This document shows, piece after piece, positions 52,737 to 62,273 of a stretch of DNA of 64,000 nt. A program made the translations under genes and the position numbers. Every line of letters begins with the position of its first letter. Position 1 is the first letter of the stretch. This stretch comes from Leptospiraceae bacterium (GTDB lineage: Bacteria > Spirochaetota > Leptospiria > Leptospirales > Leptonemataceae): contig JAOACE010000011.1 in assembly GCA_026418015.1 (NCBI GenBank), positions 1 to 64,000 of the forward strand, read 5' to 3'. The notes below the pieces were generated by a model. The model made no database searches. It saw nothing but the letters and a program-made list of their open reading frames with translations, and was not told the DNA's origin.

Positions 52737-54776
52737 TTATAATTCTTTTAAACCCATGTCTTTTAATTTATCTTCGTAAGATTTTGGAGTTACATCCGCT
52801 GAACCTTTAACACCAGAATCCGAAGATGTTACGCTATTACCAGAAGGAATATTATTGGATACTGATGATGTTTCTTCTATACTTGATTGAGGAGTTGAGT
52901 ATTGAGAAGCTAATTTTCTCATTTGAGCATCTGCTTCTGAATCAGCCTCGAAGGACATTTCGCGATCATCACGTACGGTAGATCTTCTACGTTTAAATGT
53001 TGCAAAAGCAGCATCAGCAAAACCTTTAGAGACACTATGTAAAAACTCATTTAGAACATTTGCCATTGCCTTCATCATATATTGTTTTCTTTTGTTTGTA
53101 CTGATATCGATATCTAAAAGTAACCCCGGTTGTAAATGGTGTGGGTTAATTTCGTAGATAAATTTATTGAATTGTTTTTCTAGAAGATTTACTCTTTCTT
53201 CTACAACAACTCTTTCTACTGGGTTTTGATAGCCATACATTGTATGTAATTTTTCTTTGATTTCTTTTAATTTCTGAGATGTATTCTTGATTTCTACTGT
53301 ATAGGTTCTGTTATTTTTTTCTACAAAAGTGTTAACAGGATCTCTATATTTTAGTTTATTCCATTGAATTTCGTCTGGATCAGAATTAATAGATTGTCTT
53401 TCTTTTACCCATTTTTTAGGCATAACAGCTTCTGCTAAATCTTCGAAATCTTTGATGACTTTTTTCAATCCACCAAATTTCTTCTTAGAACGTTGATATA
53501 ACTCTTCTACCACATCCATCACTGCATCAACTTCTCTTATAAAAGCATTCATTCTTGCATCATAGATTCTTTTTAATTCTCGTATTTGAGATTGATCGTA
53601 GTATACTAAACGAATTGCATATCGTTCGTCGGGTAATTGTGTTTCGTCTTCGTCTTCGTATTCGCGTATTAAGCATTCTCTTGCATTTTTCTTGTTATCA
53701 CATACTTGATAACCCAATTTTGATGTATCCAAAATAGATGTAATCGTATTAACTGCGGTGTTAAAACCTCTGTTTCGAATATTTTCGTCATCGATAATCG
53801 CTTTAATTCTTTCTCTCATGTTTAGAGGATCATAATCTTCTTGATCAATTTCTGCTCTTAGACCTTCGATTTTATCTAAGAATTTTTTTGCTAAAATTGC
53901 ATAACGTCGAGAATTGGGATCAGATGCATTATCGTCTGTAAATTTCTCTACCATTTTGATTTTTTCGAACATCACTTCGCTGTCTGTTAACTCTGGTCTT
54001 CCAGAATCCACAATTTCTTCTTTTAGTTTTTCAATTTCTCTATCAATCAATTCCATGATGTGTTTTGCTAATGTATCTTTTAGCAAAAATTCAACTGTTG
54101 TTTGATAGTGAAAAATGGGACTTATCAACTCAGAATCAAGGATGTTTATGGATAATTTAATATCGGTAACTGTTTTTGGTTTATATAGATTATCTTTGAA
54201 TACACATTTTACGATGGAGTAAGCATTTTCTCCTCTTACGAATGCACCAACATCAGTTTTTTGACGTAATATCGCGTTAGTTTCGTTTTCTAAATCGTTT
54301 ACACCTCTTTGAATGTGCCCTTGTAAGTGTCCATACATGTTAATGATAGATTTTTCGATCTCACCCGTATTGAACTTATCTGCCCCAGCTAATTTGTCGA
54401 TTAATTCGGAGATTTCTCTTGGTGTATATCTTGCCAACGCTCGCAACTCTTCTTTATCGATAAAATCGCGAACCTTTTTCATCATTTCGTCTTCTACGGT
54501 AATCGTATAGCGATTGAACATGTTTACATAAGCTTGATTCACATAGTTATAGATTTTATCTTCTATACTTGCCATTATATCCACATCTTTTACGATTTCT
54601 GGGGGTAATTTAGTTTGTACAAAATCCCTCACTCTTGCCGCAGCATCATCGATAATTTTTTTCGATTCCGCTATTTTATTTCGCCCTTCCCAAACGAGTG
54701 ACGTTCTCGATGCCACAGCACTTGGGATTACTGGATCTACTTTATTAGGACTTTTTGGAAATTGACCCGCTGCCAT
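52737..54776 (-). CDS. cfpA: Cytoplasmic filament protein CfpA
   Basis: 679-residue, largely helical, acidic cytoplasmic protein. Features remembered from spirochaetal CfpA are present: WEGRNKI near the N-terminus, YTPREISELIDKL, IINMYGHLQGHIQRG, KTDVGAFVRGENAYSIVKC, SILDTSKLGYQ and DERYAIRLVYYDQ. CfpA forms the ribbon of filaments running along the treponemal cell body and is needed for normal chromosome segregation and cell division in Treponema. The ATG at 54776 (GGAGGA seven bases upstream) is preferred to one 15 bases earlier. The Ser/Thr-rich tail (from about 635) is low complexity. Four unknown genes follow on the same strand. Confidence 0.85.
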   Translation of the reverse strand: MAAGQFPKSPNKVDPVIPSAVASRTSLVWEGRNKIAESKKIIDDAAARVRDFVQTKLPPEIVKDVDIMASIEDKIYNYVNQAYVNMFNRYTITVEDEMMKKVRDFIDKEELRALARYTPREISELIDKLAGADKFNTGEIEKSIINMYGHLQGHIQRGVNDLENETNAILRQKTDVGAFVRGENAYSIVKCVFKDNLYKPKTVTDIKLSINILDSELISPIFHYQTTVEFLLKDTLAKHIMELIDREIEKLKEEIVDSGRPELTDSEVMFEKIKMVEKFTDDNASDPNSRRYAILAKKFLDKIEGLRAEIDQEDYDPLNMRERIKAIIDDENIRNRGFNTAVNTITSILDTSKLGYQVCDNKKNARECLIREYEDEDETQLPDERYAIRLVYYDQSQIRELKRIYDARMNAFIREVDAVMDVVEELYQRSKKKFGGLKKVIKDFEDLAEAVMPKKWVKERQSINSDPDEIQWNKLKYRDPVNTFVEKNNRTYTVEIKNTSQKLKEIKEKLHTMYGYQNPVERVVVEERVNLLEKQFNKFIYEINPHHLQPGLLLDIDISTNKRKQYMMKAMANVLNEFLHSVSKGFADAAFATFKRRRSTVRDDREMSFEADSEADAQMRKLASQYSTPQSSIEETSSVSNNIPSGNSVTSSDSGVKGSADVTPKSYEDKLKDMGLKEL

Positions 54777-54919
54777 ATATTCTTCCTCCATTTATACTTA
54801 TTGATTACATTGTATTGTTAAAAAAAATTAACACTTATTAACTATTATCGTATTTTTATATTACCATCTTTTAAGATCAAGTAAAAAATTTTATAAATTG
54901 AAAATTTTTTTATTTTTTA

Positions 54920-55126
54920 TTAATCTCTGAATTTATAACCACCTTTTCGCAATAGTTCTTTTTCTCTTTCACTGATAATTTCGAACTTCATGCCTTGTTT
55001 GATAAATTCCAATGGACTTATATAACCAAGTTCTTCTACATACAACAAAGGTTTACCAGATTCTATTCGTACTTCTCCTTTGAGTTTTCTATAACCATAC
55101 ATCAAAGAATACATTTTTACTATCAT
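54920..55126 (-). CDS. Small basic hypothetical protein
   Basis: 68 residues, charged, with a compact predicted alpha/beta fold (GEVRIESGKPLLYVEELGY, LRKGGYKFRD). It starts 14 bases after the end of the amidohydrolase gene and is probably co-transcribed with it. ATGs at 55126 and 55114 are both possible; neither has a strong RBS. Not recognised. Confidence 0.65.
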   Translation of the reverse strand: MIVKMYSLMYGYRKLKGEVRIESGKPLLYVEELGYISPLEFIKQGMKFEIISEREKELLRKGGYKFRD

Positions 55127-55140
55127 AAGCAGATCACATT

Positions 55141-56316
55141 TTATTCTATATCCATCGCTAATTCAACCCAAAATTGAATCATATCTTTTAAAATATTATC
55201 GTTAAAATCATATTCTGGATTATGAAGCATGCAAATACTTTGATTCTCCTGTCCGTTATAAGACCCCAACCATAAATAGACACCAGGATAGTTTTCCAAA
55301 AAATAAGAAAAATCTTCGCTTCCCATACTTGGTTTTTGTATGTCGATGATTTTATCGCTTCCAAATTTATTTGCGATGATCTTTCGAACTCGTTCTACTT
55401 CTGCTTTAGAATTGATAGTTGCTGGATATCCTTCCGAAAAAATCAATTCATAATTAAAGCCATATAAATTTTTATAAGATTCTAACAATTGTTTTAAAAA
55501 TTCAAGAATTTGATTACGTTGATTTTTATCGAAGGTCCTTATAGTTCCTTTGACCTCGATTTCTTCTGGTAATACATTATAGGTTGTTCCAGCATGGATT
55601 GATGTAAAAGAAATCACCTTTTCTTGGACTGGGTTCATCCTCGAAACAAAGGAATATACATTTTGGATAAACAAAGAAACAACATAGATTATATCCGTTC
55701 CTTGATGAGGCATTGCAGCATGTGCACCTTTCGAAAAAAACCGAATCAAGAAGCGATCATACGATGCCATAATCGGACCACTTTTTAACCCAAAGATTCC
55801 TTGGGGTAGTTCTGGCCAGTTGTGGATAGCATAAATCGCATCGAAATTGTATCGAGTTGCAAATCCTTCTTCTATCATTCGTTTTGCACCACCTTCGTTT
55901 TCTTCCGCAGGTTGAAAGATAAAATAAATAGAATTCTTTAGTAAATTGTTTTTATAGAATTCATTGATTATTTTAACTGAGCCCAATAAAGCTGCTAAAT
56001 GCCCATCATGACCACATGCATGCATTTTTCCTTCATAGATAGATCTATAAGGTTTTTGACTCATCTCTTGAATCGGAAGAGCATCCATCTCTGTACGAAA
56101 TGCTAATCGCCTTTTGGGATTGTTTACTTCTAATTTAGCAACTATACCAGTGCCAGCTAATGGGAAATCGTAAGGGATTTCCCATTCTTGTAATTTTTGT
56201 TGAATGAATTTCGATGTTTCGTATTCTTCGAAAGCAAGCTCCGGTCTTGAATGGATTTGATGTCTCCATTGAATTACTTCGTTTAAAATGTTGTTGAGTT
56301 GGTTTTCGAGGTTCAT
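55141..56316 (-). CDS. M20D-family amidohydrolase
   Basis: 391-residue metallopeptidase of the hippurate / IAA-amino-acid hydrolase type. The HACGHDGH metal motif lies near residue 100, PAEENEGGAKRMIEEG carries the catalytic Glu pair, and GSEDFSYFL is the C-terminal metal site. It removes N-acyl groups from amino acids. Its ATGA start overlaps the upstream lipase stop by four bases. Confidence 0.92.
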   Translation of the reverse strand: MNLENQLNNILNEVIQWRHQIHSRPELAFEEYETSKFIQQKLQEWEIPYDFPLAGTGIVAKLEVNNPKRRLAFRTEMDALPIQEMSQKPYRSIYEGKMHACGHDGHLAALLGSVKIINEFYKNNLLKNSIYFIFQPAEENEGGAKRMIEEGFATRYNFDAIYAIHNWPELPQGIFGLKSGPIMASYDRFLIRFFSKGAHAAMPHQGTDIIYVVSLFIQNVYSFVSRMNPVQEKVISFTSIHAGTTYNVLPEEIEVKGTIRTFDKNQRNQILEFLKQLLESYKNLYGFNYELIFSEGYPATINSKAEVERVRKIIANKFGSDKIIDIQKPSMGSEDFSYFLENYPGVYLWLGSYNGQENQSICMLHNPEYDFNDNILKDMIQFWVELAMDIE

Positions 56317-57152
56317 AAGTGGTTTTTAATCCAAGTTAAAACATCTTCGTAAACCTTTTTTCTTTCGGGCTGTTTTTCGTTTAAGATTTCGTGATAGAGT
56401 CCATCATAACCTATCCATTTTTTATCGCTTACAGTTAAATGATCGTAAAATTCTTTTGTTTTCGATGGTTGAACCACTTTATCTGCCAATCCTTGCATCA
56501 CTTGGGTTGGTACTTGGATCTTTTTTGCTTCTTGTATTACAAGTTCATGATTTTTTAAACATTCTACAAACCATCGAGCAGTTGCATTTTTAAAAATTTT
56601 TGGATCATTGATGTAAGCTTTTACAATATTTTCGTCATGACTTAAATCTTTGGGATCAAGTCCAGAGGGTAAAGACAAACCTGGGAAGGGACCAGCCAAC
56701 ATTTCGGCTAATTTTCTCTTCCATGCAGGTACAGGAACACCCAATCCCATAAAAGGACAGGTAAAAATTGATGCTTTAATCTTAATGTTAGGATTTCTTG
56801 TTTCTAAAAATCGTCCTAAGATTAATCCTCCCATAGAATGTCCTGCTAAAAAAATTTCTTTTGTTTTTTTCGATAATTCTTTGATTGCTGCATCAACATC
56901 GTCTAAATAATCATTAAAATCGAGGATTAAACCGCGTTTTCCGGAAGAATCTCCATGTCCTCGTAAATCGAAACAAAAGAAATTGATCTGATTTTGGTTT
57001 AAGTAATTTGCAAATTCGTCGTATCTTAGACGATGTTCTGCAAATCCGTGTATCCACAAAACCCAACCTTTCGCGTTGCTTACTTCCCAAAATGTTCCTT
57101 TAAGATTCGTTTTATTATCAAGTGATAGAAAATCTACATGATTTGTTGACAT
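56313..57152 (-). CDS. Monoacylglycerol lipase-like alpha/beta hydrolase
   Basis: 279 residues. IHGFAEHRLRY, LRGHGDSSG, the nucleophile elbow GHSMGG (about 102) and a C-terminal LYHEILNE His segment give the catalytic triad pattern of monoacylglycerol lipases and lysophospholipases. Probably cytoplasmic, no signal peptide. First gene of a unit with the M20D amidohydrolase; both hydrolyse acyl bonds, which may reflect lipid or acyl-amino-acid turnover. Confidence 0.88.
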   Translation of the reverse strand: MSTNHVDFLSLDNKTNLKGTFWEVSNAKGWVLWIHGFAEHRLRYDEFANYLNQNQINFFCFDLRGHGDSSGKRGLILDFNDYLDDVDAAIKELSKKTKEIFLAGHSMGGLILGRFLETRNPNIKIKASIFTCPFMGLGVPVPAWKRKLAEMLAGPFPGLSLPSGLDPKDLSHDENIVKAYINDPKIFKNATARWFVECLKNHELVIQEAKKIQVPTQVMQGLADKVVQPSKTKEFYDHLTVSDKKWIGYDGLYHEILNEKQPERKKVYEDVLTWIKNHL

Positions 57153-57301
57153 ATTTCCCCCTTTTACATTGCAAAATTATTTATGAATAATCTTTTGTCA
57201 AATTGATATTTTTATTTAAGTTTTTTAAAAAATTAAAAAAATTATTAAATTTTTTCGTTAAATTCAATTGATGAATTATTATTAATAAAAAAATAGAATC
57301 T

Positions 57302-58396
57302 ATGAAGGTTGCAATTGTACATGATTGGCTAACAGGAATGAGAGGAGGCGAAGTTGTATTAGAAGCGTTGTTAGACATCTTTCCGAACGCAGATTTATTT
57401 ACACTTTTACATATTAGAGGACGATGTAGCGAAAAAATCGAAAATAGAAATATATATACAAGTTTTATTCAAAAATTTCCATTAAAAGAGCGATTTTATC
57501 GACATTATTTACCTTTTTTTCCAACTGCCATAGAAGAGTTTGATTTTTGGGGATATGATCTTGTTTTTTCGAGTTCCCATTGTGTTGCAAAAGGTGTGAT
57601 AGTTCCACCAGGTATTCCACATTTTTCGTATATTCATAGTCCTATGCGATATGTTTGGGATATGTATAGAACCTATTTCCCTGGTAGAAGTTTTACACAA
57701 AAAGTAGTGATTCCTTTTTTTGCAAATTATCTAAGAATGTGGGATAGTTCTTCTGCTTCTCGTGTAGATGAATACATCGCCAATAGCAAGTTTGTTGCAA
57801 ATCGAATCAAACGCTTTTATGGAAGAGATGCAGTAGTTATTCATCCTCCCTGTTTTAAAGAATTTCCCAAAATAAACATGAAATACCGAGATAATTTTTA
57901 TTTAGTAGTAAGTGCTCTTGTTCCTTACAAAAGAGTTGATTTGGCAGTACAAGCATTCAACAAGACATCAGAAAAGCTGATTGTTGCAGGAAATGGACCA
58001 GAATTAAAAAAACTGAAAAAAATTGCTCGCAAAAATATTGAGTTTATCGAATCTCCCTCGAAAGAGCTGATTGTGGAACTTTATCAGAAGGCAAAGGCAT
58101 TAATTTTCCCAGGAATAGAAGATTTTGGCATAGTTCCCGTAGAAGCTCAAACCTATGGTTGTCCTGTGATTGCAATTAAAAAAGGCGGAGCAATAGAAAC
58201 AGTGTGGGAAAACAAAACAGGCATATTTTTCGAAGAACAAACCATCGACAGTTTATTACATGCAATCAAAAGGTTCGAAAATCAATCCTTTAAAGAAAAA
58301 GATTTTATTCTTCACATACAAAAGTTTTCTTACGATAATTTTATTAAAAATATAAAAAAAATCGTATTGTCCTATAAAGATTTTAAATTTTCTTAA
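57302..58396 (+). CDS. GT4-family glycosyltransferase
   Basis: 364-residue GT-B enzyme. VHDWLTGMRGGEVVLEAL at the N-terminus and the PGIEDFGIVPVEAQTYG motif (E-x7-E) are typical of GT4 enzymes acting in polysaccharide or LPS synthesis (mannosyl- or rhamnosyltransferase-like). FSYIHSPMRYVWDMY is another familiar element. Donor and acceptor are unknown. Followed after ten bases by a phosphoesterase gene. Confidence 0.9.
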   Translation: MKVAIVHDWLTGMRGGEVVLEALLDIFPNADLFTLLHIRGRCSEKIENRNIYTSFIQKFPLKERFYRHYLPFFPTAIEEFDFWGYDLVFSSSHCVAKGVIVPPGIPHFSYIHSPMRYVWDMYRTYFPGRSFTQKVVIPFFANYLRMWDSSSASRVDEYIANSKFVANRIKRFYGRDAVVIHPPCFKEFPKINMKYRDNFYLVVSALVPYKRVDLAVQAFNKTSEKLIVAGNGPELKKLKKIARKNIEFIESPSKELIVELYQKAKALIFPGIEDFGIVPVEAQTYGCPVIAIKKGGAIETVWENKTGIFFEEQTIDSLLHAIKRFENQSFKEKDFILHIQKFSYDNFIKNIKKIVLSYKDFKFS

Positions 58397-58406
58397 AAAA
58401 AACTAT

Positions 58407-59456
58407 ATGAAGAAAATCATTTTTGTCACAGATGTTCATGATTCTCTGATCGATTTAAAAAACCTTTTAGAACAAACAGAAGCAAACTTATACCTAATTT
58501 GTGGAGATATTTTATACTATGCTTTCTATAATATGGATAAAGTGATTCAGTTTGTAACATTACAAGAAGAGTTTTACGAATTAGGAAAAGAACAAAATCG
58601 CGATATATTTTCTTACGATTTAGCAACAGAAATTTTAAGAGATTCTTCGAAAAACATACCAAATGAATTGTATCTTAAAGCTGCAGAATATCGTTTGTTA
58701 TTTCATCAAGCTGCCAAAACCATGAAAGAAAAATACAAAAAAATCGAAGATCTTATCAACAAATATTCTAATGCTGCATGTTTTGTTCTACCCGGAAATT
58801 ATGATATCGATTTTAAATACACAGCACTTGCATCGAGAAACCTACACAAAAGAATTATGTATTACGAAAATTTATCGTTTGGTGGATATGGAGGTGCTCC
58901 AATACGCACTTCCGGAATTCCCGAAAAGTTAGCTGTACCTTATTTAGAAGGTGGTAAAGGAAAAGAATTCTATTCCGAACCACAAGAATTTTTCGAAGAA
59001 AATCATCCCGATATTCTTGTTCTACACAATCCTGCTTATGGTTATTTTGATCGAGTAAATCGATATGGTCATGTAGGTTCTTTGGGAATTCGAAATTATT
59101 TAGACGAAAATCAACCCATTTTAGTATTATCAGGTCATGTGCACGAAGATTACGGCGTTTTTATCAACAAAAAAGGAACTGTGTTTATGAATCCATCGAA
59201 TTTTGGTAGTGTTGAATCTATCCATGGTTTTATGGAAGGAGGAATCTTTGCTGAAATTTATCTAGAAGAAAAAAGAAAACAGGTAGATAGTATCATCGTT
59301 AAAAGGATTTATCACAATAGCATATATGAATACTTTCAAATCTTTTTTTATTACGATAATATACCTACAATGGAATACAAAAAATTAAAGGATTTTGATT
59401 TTTTTTATTTAGATTTTGAACAATTCTTCAGAAAAAATCCGAATGTACTGTATTAG
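58407..59456 (+). CDS. Calcineurin-like metallophosphoesterase
   Basis: 349 residues. Metal ligands are visible in TDVHDS, CGDILY, PGNYDID and SGHVHEDYG. An insertion of about 70 residues (35-120) lies between the first and third motifs. The substrate is unknown; such proteins include phosphodiesterases and UDP-sugar hydrolases. Co-transcribed with the glycosyltransferase by position. Confidence 0.88.
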   Translation: MKKIIFVTDVHDSLIDLKNLLEQTEANLYLICGDILYYAFYNMDKVIQFVTLQEEFYELGKEQNRDIFSYDLATEILRDSSKNIPNELYLKAAEYRLLFHQAAKTMKEKYKKIEDLINKYSNAACFVLPGNYDIDFKYTALASRNLHKRIMYYENLSFGGYGGAPIRTSGIPEKLAVPYLEGGKGKEFYSEPQEFFEENHPDILVLHNPAYGYFDRVNRYGHVGSLGIRNYLDENQPILVLSGHVHEDYGVFINKKGTVFMNPSNFGSVESIHGFMEGGIFAEIYLEEKRKQVDSIIVKRIYHNSIYEYFQIFFYYDNIPTMEYKKLKDFDFFYLDFEQFFRKNPNVLY

Positions 59457-59557
59457 CAAGAAATATATATTATTTATAAATAAATATTATAAATTCAAAA
59501 TATAAAATTTTTTTTCTACTGAACAAATTTTGACAAAGAAATTTTGATCAATCAACA

Positions 59558-60403
59558 TTAGATTGCAATAAAACTACGTTCGCTAAATGCTGGCAATGTA
59601 GAAGGATTTTCGTAAAAAAAATGAATTTCATCTTTATTATCCATTGTGCCAAAAGTATAAAATATGGGAACAAAATGATCGGGTGTAGGAGCAGCTAATT
59701 TTCCAAAGGGATGAGAGCTTTCATAATTCAGCAGTGCATCGATATTTCTTTGAAGGATTTGCTTTTTTATCCAAGCATCATATTCGCTTTCCCAATCATA
59801 AGGTCGATTATCATTATTTTGCATCTTTTGCATAATTAAACGAAGATTATGAATTAAAGCACCACTTCCTATGATTAAGACCCCTTTTTCGCGTAAGCAT
59901 TTCAATTGCTTTGCCAAATTCAAGTGATATTCCGGTTTTGCATAATAATGAATGCTTAGTTCAAAAGCAGGAATGTCACCATCGGGAAAAAGATGCATCA
60001 GAACTGGCCATGCACCATGATCCAACCCCCACTCATCAGTTGGGATAATCTTATCTGGTGCTAATTGTTGAACCCTTATAGCTATATCAGGATGACCTTT
60101 GGTTGTATATGGAACATTGTAATATTCCTCTGGAAATCCATAATAATCATAAATTTGCTTTTGATGTTCTAATACATTTACAAATGTACCTTTTGTACAC
60201 CAATGTGCCGAAACGATCAAAACTGCTTGAATCTCATAATTTTTTCGGAGTTGTTTTCCCAATTCGAATAAAATTTTCCAAAAGGGTCTTTGCTCTCTCG
60301 AAAGAACAATATCCATTGGGTTTCCATGAGATGTAAAAATCACTGGCAATCGTTTGGTATCACCAAAGGATTGAAAAATATTGTATAAATCTTGTAAATC
60401 CAT
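59558..60403 (-). CDS. 4,5-DOPA dioxygenase extradiol-like protein (YgiD type)
   Basis: 281-residue class III extradiol ring-cleavage dioxygenase family member. FTSHGNPMD (His26), VSAHWCTKGTF, EWGLDHGAWPVLMHLFPD and GSGALIHNLR carry the metal-binding residues. The family is related to plant DOPA dioxygenase and to Memo. The native substrate in bacteria is unclear. It is an isolated gene between AT-rich spacers. Confidence 0.9.
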   Translation of the reverse strand: MDLQDLYNIFQSFGDTKRLPVIFTSHGNPMDIVLSREQRPFWKILFELGKQLRKNYEIQAVLIVSAHWCTKGTFVNVLEHQKQIYDYYGFPEEYYNVPYTTKGHPDIAIRVQQLAPDKIIPTDEWGLDHGAWPVLMHLFPDGDIPAFELSIHYYAKPEYHLNLAKQLKCLREKGVLIIGSGALIHNLRLIMQKMQNNDNRPYDWESEYDAWIKKQILQRNIDALLNYESSHPFGKLAAPTPDHFVPIFYTFGTMDNKDEIHFFYENPSTLPAFSERSFIAI

Positions 60404-60643
60404 AGCTGAAATATTTTTTTGCGATTTATTATAAATATAATATTAATGAATCACTTGACGACAAATTTCTTTTTTTTATAGCAGGCAAGGAGAGAAATTG
60501 TTCTATTAAATAATCATTATAAGTATTTCTATTTATTAAAAAACTTTATAAAACAATTAAAATATTATAGACTTTTAAATTTTATTATATTTTTGATTGA
60601 TTTCAAATATTGATATTTATTTTTAAAGAAGCTTTTAACTTTG

Positions 60644-61189
60644 CTACTGCAATTTATCTTGATTGAAACGTTTATAATGGAGTTGAATTAAACCACTTTC
60701 AAAAGTTTTAACACTTATTAGTTTAAGTAATTGTTCAGGTCTATTTTCATCAAAAAGCCTTATTCCCTTACCTACTAAAATAGGGATGATCGAAATTATT
60801 AGCTCGTCAATCAAGTCCTTTCTTAAAAGTTCGTTTACAATCTCTGCACCACCTTCGCACAAAATATTTTTTTCGTTTTGTATTTTTAGGTTGTGTATTA
60901 ATTCCGTTAGGTTGCCTGAATAAAAAACGATCTTTCCTTTGTTAGGTCTAAATGTTCTGGTTATGATATAAACGTTTTTGTCTTTATAAGGAAGTTCTCC
61001 CAACTGCATTACCCAATCATAAGTTTTTCTTCCAAGAATGATAGTATCAACTTGTGATAATAGCTCTGAATAACCGTAATCTTCTCCAACTTTTTCTACG
61101 ATGGATAAAAAACTTAGATCGTCATTTGGTTTAGCAATATAACCATCCAAACTCATTGCAATGTAAAGGATAACTTTTTTGTCATTCAT
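60644..61189 (-). CDS. RibD C-terminal/dihydrofolate reductase-like protein
   Basis: 181-residue protein of the DHFR-like reductase fold: AMSLDGYIAKPND at the start, TIILGRKTYDWVM and LCEGGAEIVNELL, as in YyaP/YwjB-like proteins related to RibD C-terminal domain. Likely NADPH-binding; substrate unknown. Flanked by long AT-rich spacers, it could be an isolated acquisition, though base composition is not distinctive. Confidence 0.88.
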   Translation of the reverse strand: MNDKKVILYIAMSLDGYIAKPNDDLSFLSIVEKVGEDYGYSELLSQVDTIILGRKTYDWVMQLGELPYKDKNVYIITRTFRPNKGKIVFYSGNLTELIHNLKIQNEKNILCEGGAEIVNELLRKDLIDELIISIIPILVGKGIRLFDENRPEQLLKLISVKTFESGLIQLHYKRFNQDKLQ

Positions 61190-61664
61190 CTATGATTATG
61201 AAAAATTTTTTTGAATTTTTTATTCTTGGGATATTAGTCAATTAGTTAAAACGAGTTTTTTAAAAACAAATTTATTAAAAACTCAAATGCTAATTCAAAA
61301 TATAAGAAGAATTATAAAATAGAAGCATTGATTCAAAATTTTTTTATTAGCAACTACTGGAATATTTTTTGCAGCCTATATAAAATCCTATGTAATAAAA
61401 AAACAGCATTTCTTTATTAGATTTTTGGCGTAAAATTATTTATAGGAAAACGAATTCATGGATTTAAAACAATTGAAGCATTATTATATAAGTTGAAATT
61501 TTATTAAATCTTTTATAGAAAAAATATATTTAATGAATTTATAAATGAAAATATTAATTTTTTTTAAAAAGATAATTCTTGTGCAGTGTAATTTAAAATG
61601 ATTAGATTTTATTATAAATAAAATTATAAAATTTATATATCAATAATAAAAACTCACACCAATG
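61190..61664. other. 475-bp AT-rich spacer without a recognisable gene
   Basis: No complete open frame with a start. One stretch at about 61332-61433 reads a hydrophobic 33-residue frame (LATTGIFFAAYIKSY) with no start codon and ended by TAA, possibly a gene remnant. The last 40 or so bases are related to the DNA downstream of DUF1564 copy 1. Confidence 0.5.
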
Positions 61665-62174
61665 TCACGCAGCAGGACACGAAAACTCACTATAAACTTC
61701 TAAATTTGTATGACTCACCCTATTATAAGATGAATAGTTATTCCCAAACTGAATACGAGCGTGAATCTCCTCATCAATGGGTGTTAATTGTGGCATAATA
61801 AATATGGGTTCCACAGGTATTTGTTCTTGTTGCATCTCCCAGTCGAGCATGATGCGAAGAATAAAGCTCATCGAAAAACCTAGTAAAAACCTGAGTTCGT
61901 GTAATTTTCCCCAATAAGTAGGCTGGATTTGGATTTTTCTTACAATATAATTTTTTGTTCGTGGTTGATAGCTTGCTGTTAGGGTTCTTTTCGTAGGTGT
62001 AAGGCTAATTTTATAAAGATAGACTAAATATCGCCTTAACAAATAATCGATGGTTAAAGATAAATTGCCATTAAAGCGACTTTCTGTTAGATCCATCAAA
62101 TACTGATAGTGAAATTGCGTAAGATTGATCGAAGTTTTGCATTCTTCGTACGTAAAAAAATGTTGTGTCTTCAT
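61665..62174 (-). CDS. DUF1564-like protein, copy 2
   Basis: 169 residues, gap-free paralogue of the protein at 6518-7027 (about three quarters identical by eye), with the same TLTASYQPRTKNY and QPTYWGKLHELRFLLG elements and the identical tail HTNLEVYSEFSCPAA. Upstream (TTCTTAAAATTT with a TATAAA) and downstream (GTGAGTTTTT) DNA also corresponds to copy 1. Function unknown; the multi-copy pattern is characteristic of Leptospira. Confidence 0.8.
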   Translation of the reverse strand: MKTQHFFTYEECKTSINLTQFHYQYLMDLTESRFNGNLSLTIDYLLRRYLVYLYKISLTPTKRTLTASYQPRTKNYIVRKIQIQPTYWGKLHELRFLLGFSMSFILRIMLDWEMQQEQIPVEPIFIMPQLTPIDEEIHARIQFGNNYSSYNRVSHTNLEVYSEFSCPAA

Positions 62175-62273
62175 ATTTATTTTAATATGATTTTTTATGA
62201 ATTTATACCAAAAAAATTTTAAGAAACATGCGAAATTTTACGAATTTCTTACAAGCCTACAAATGCAAAAATA

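Noticed and set aside
57181-57378. 65-residue minus-strand frame at the start of the GT4 gene
   Set aside because: Low-complexity Asn/Leu-rich reading of AT-rich promoter DNA, overlapping a certain gene.
61332-61433. Hydrophobic 33-codon frame in the long spacer
   Set aside because: No start codon, bounded by stops; at best a gene remnant.
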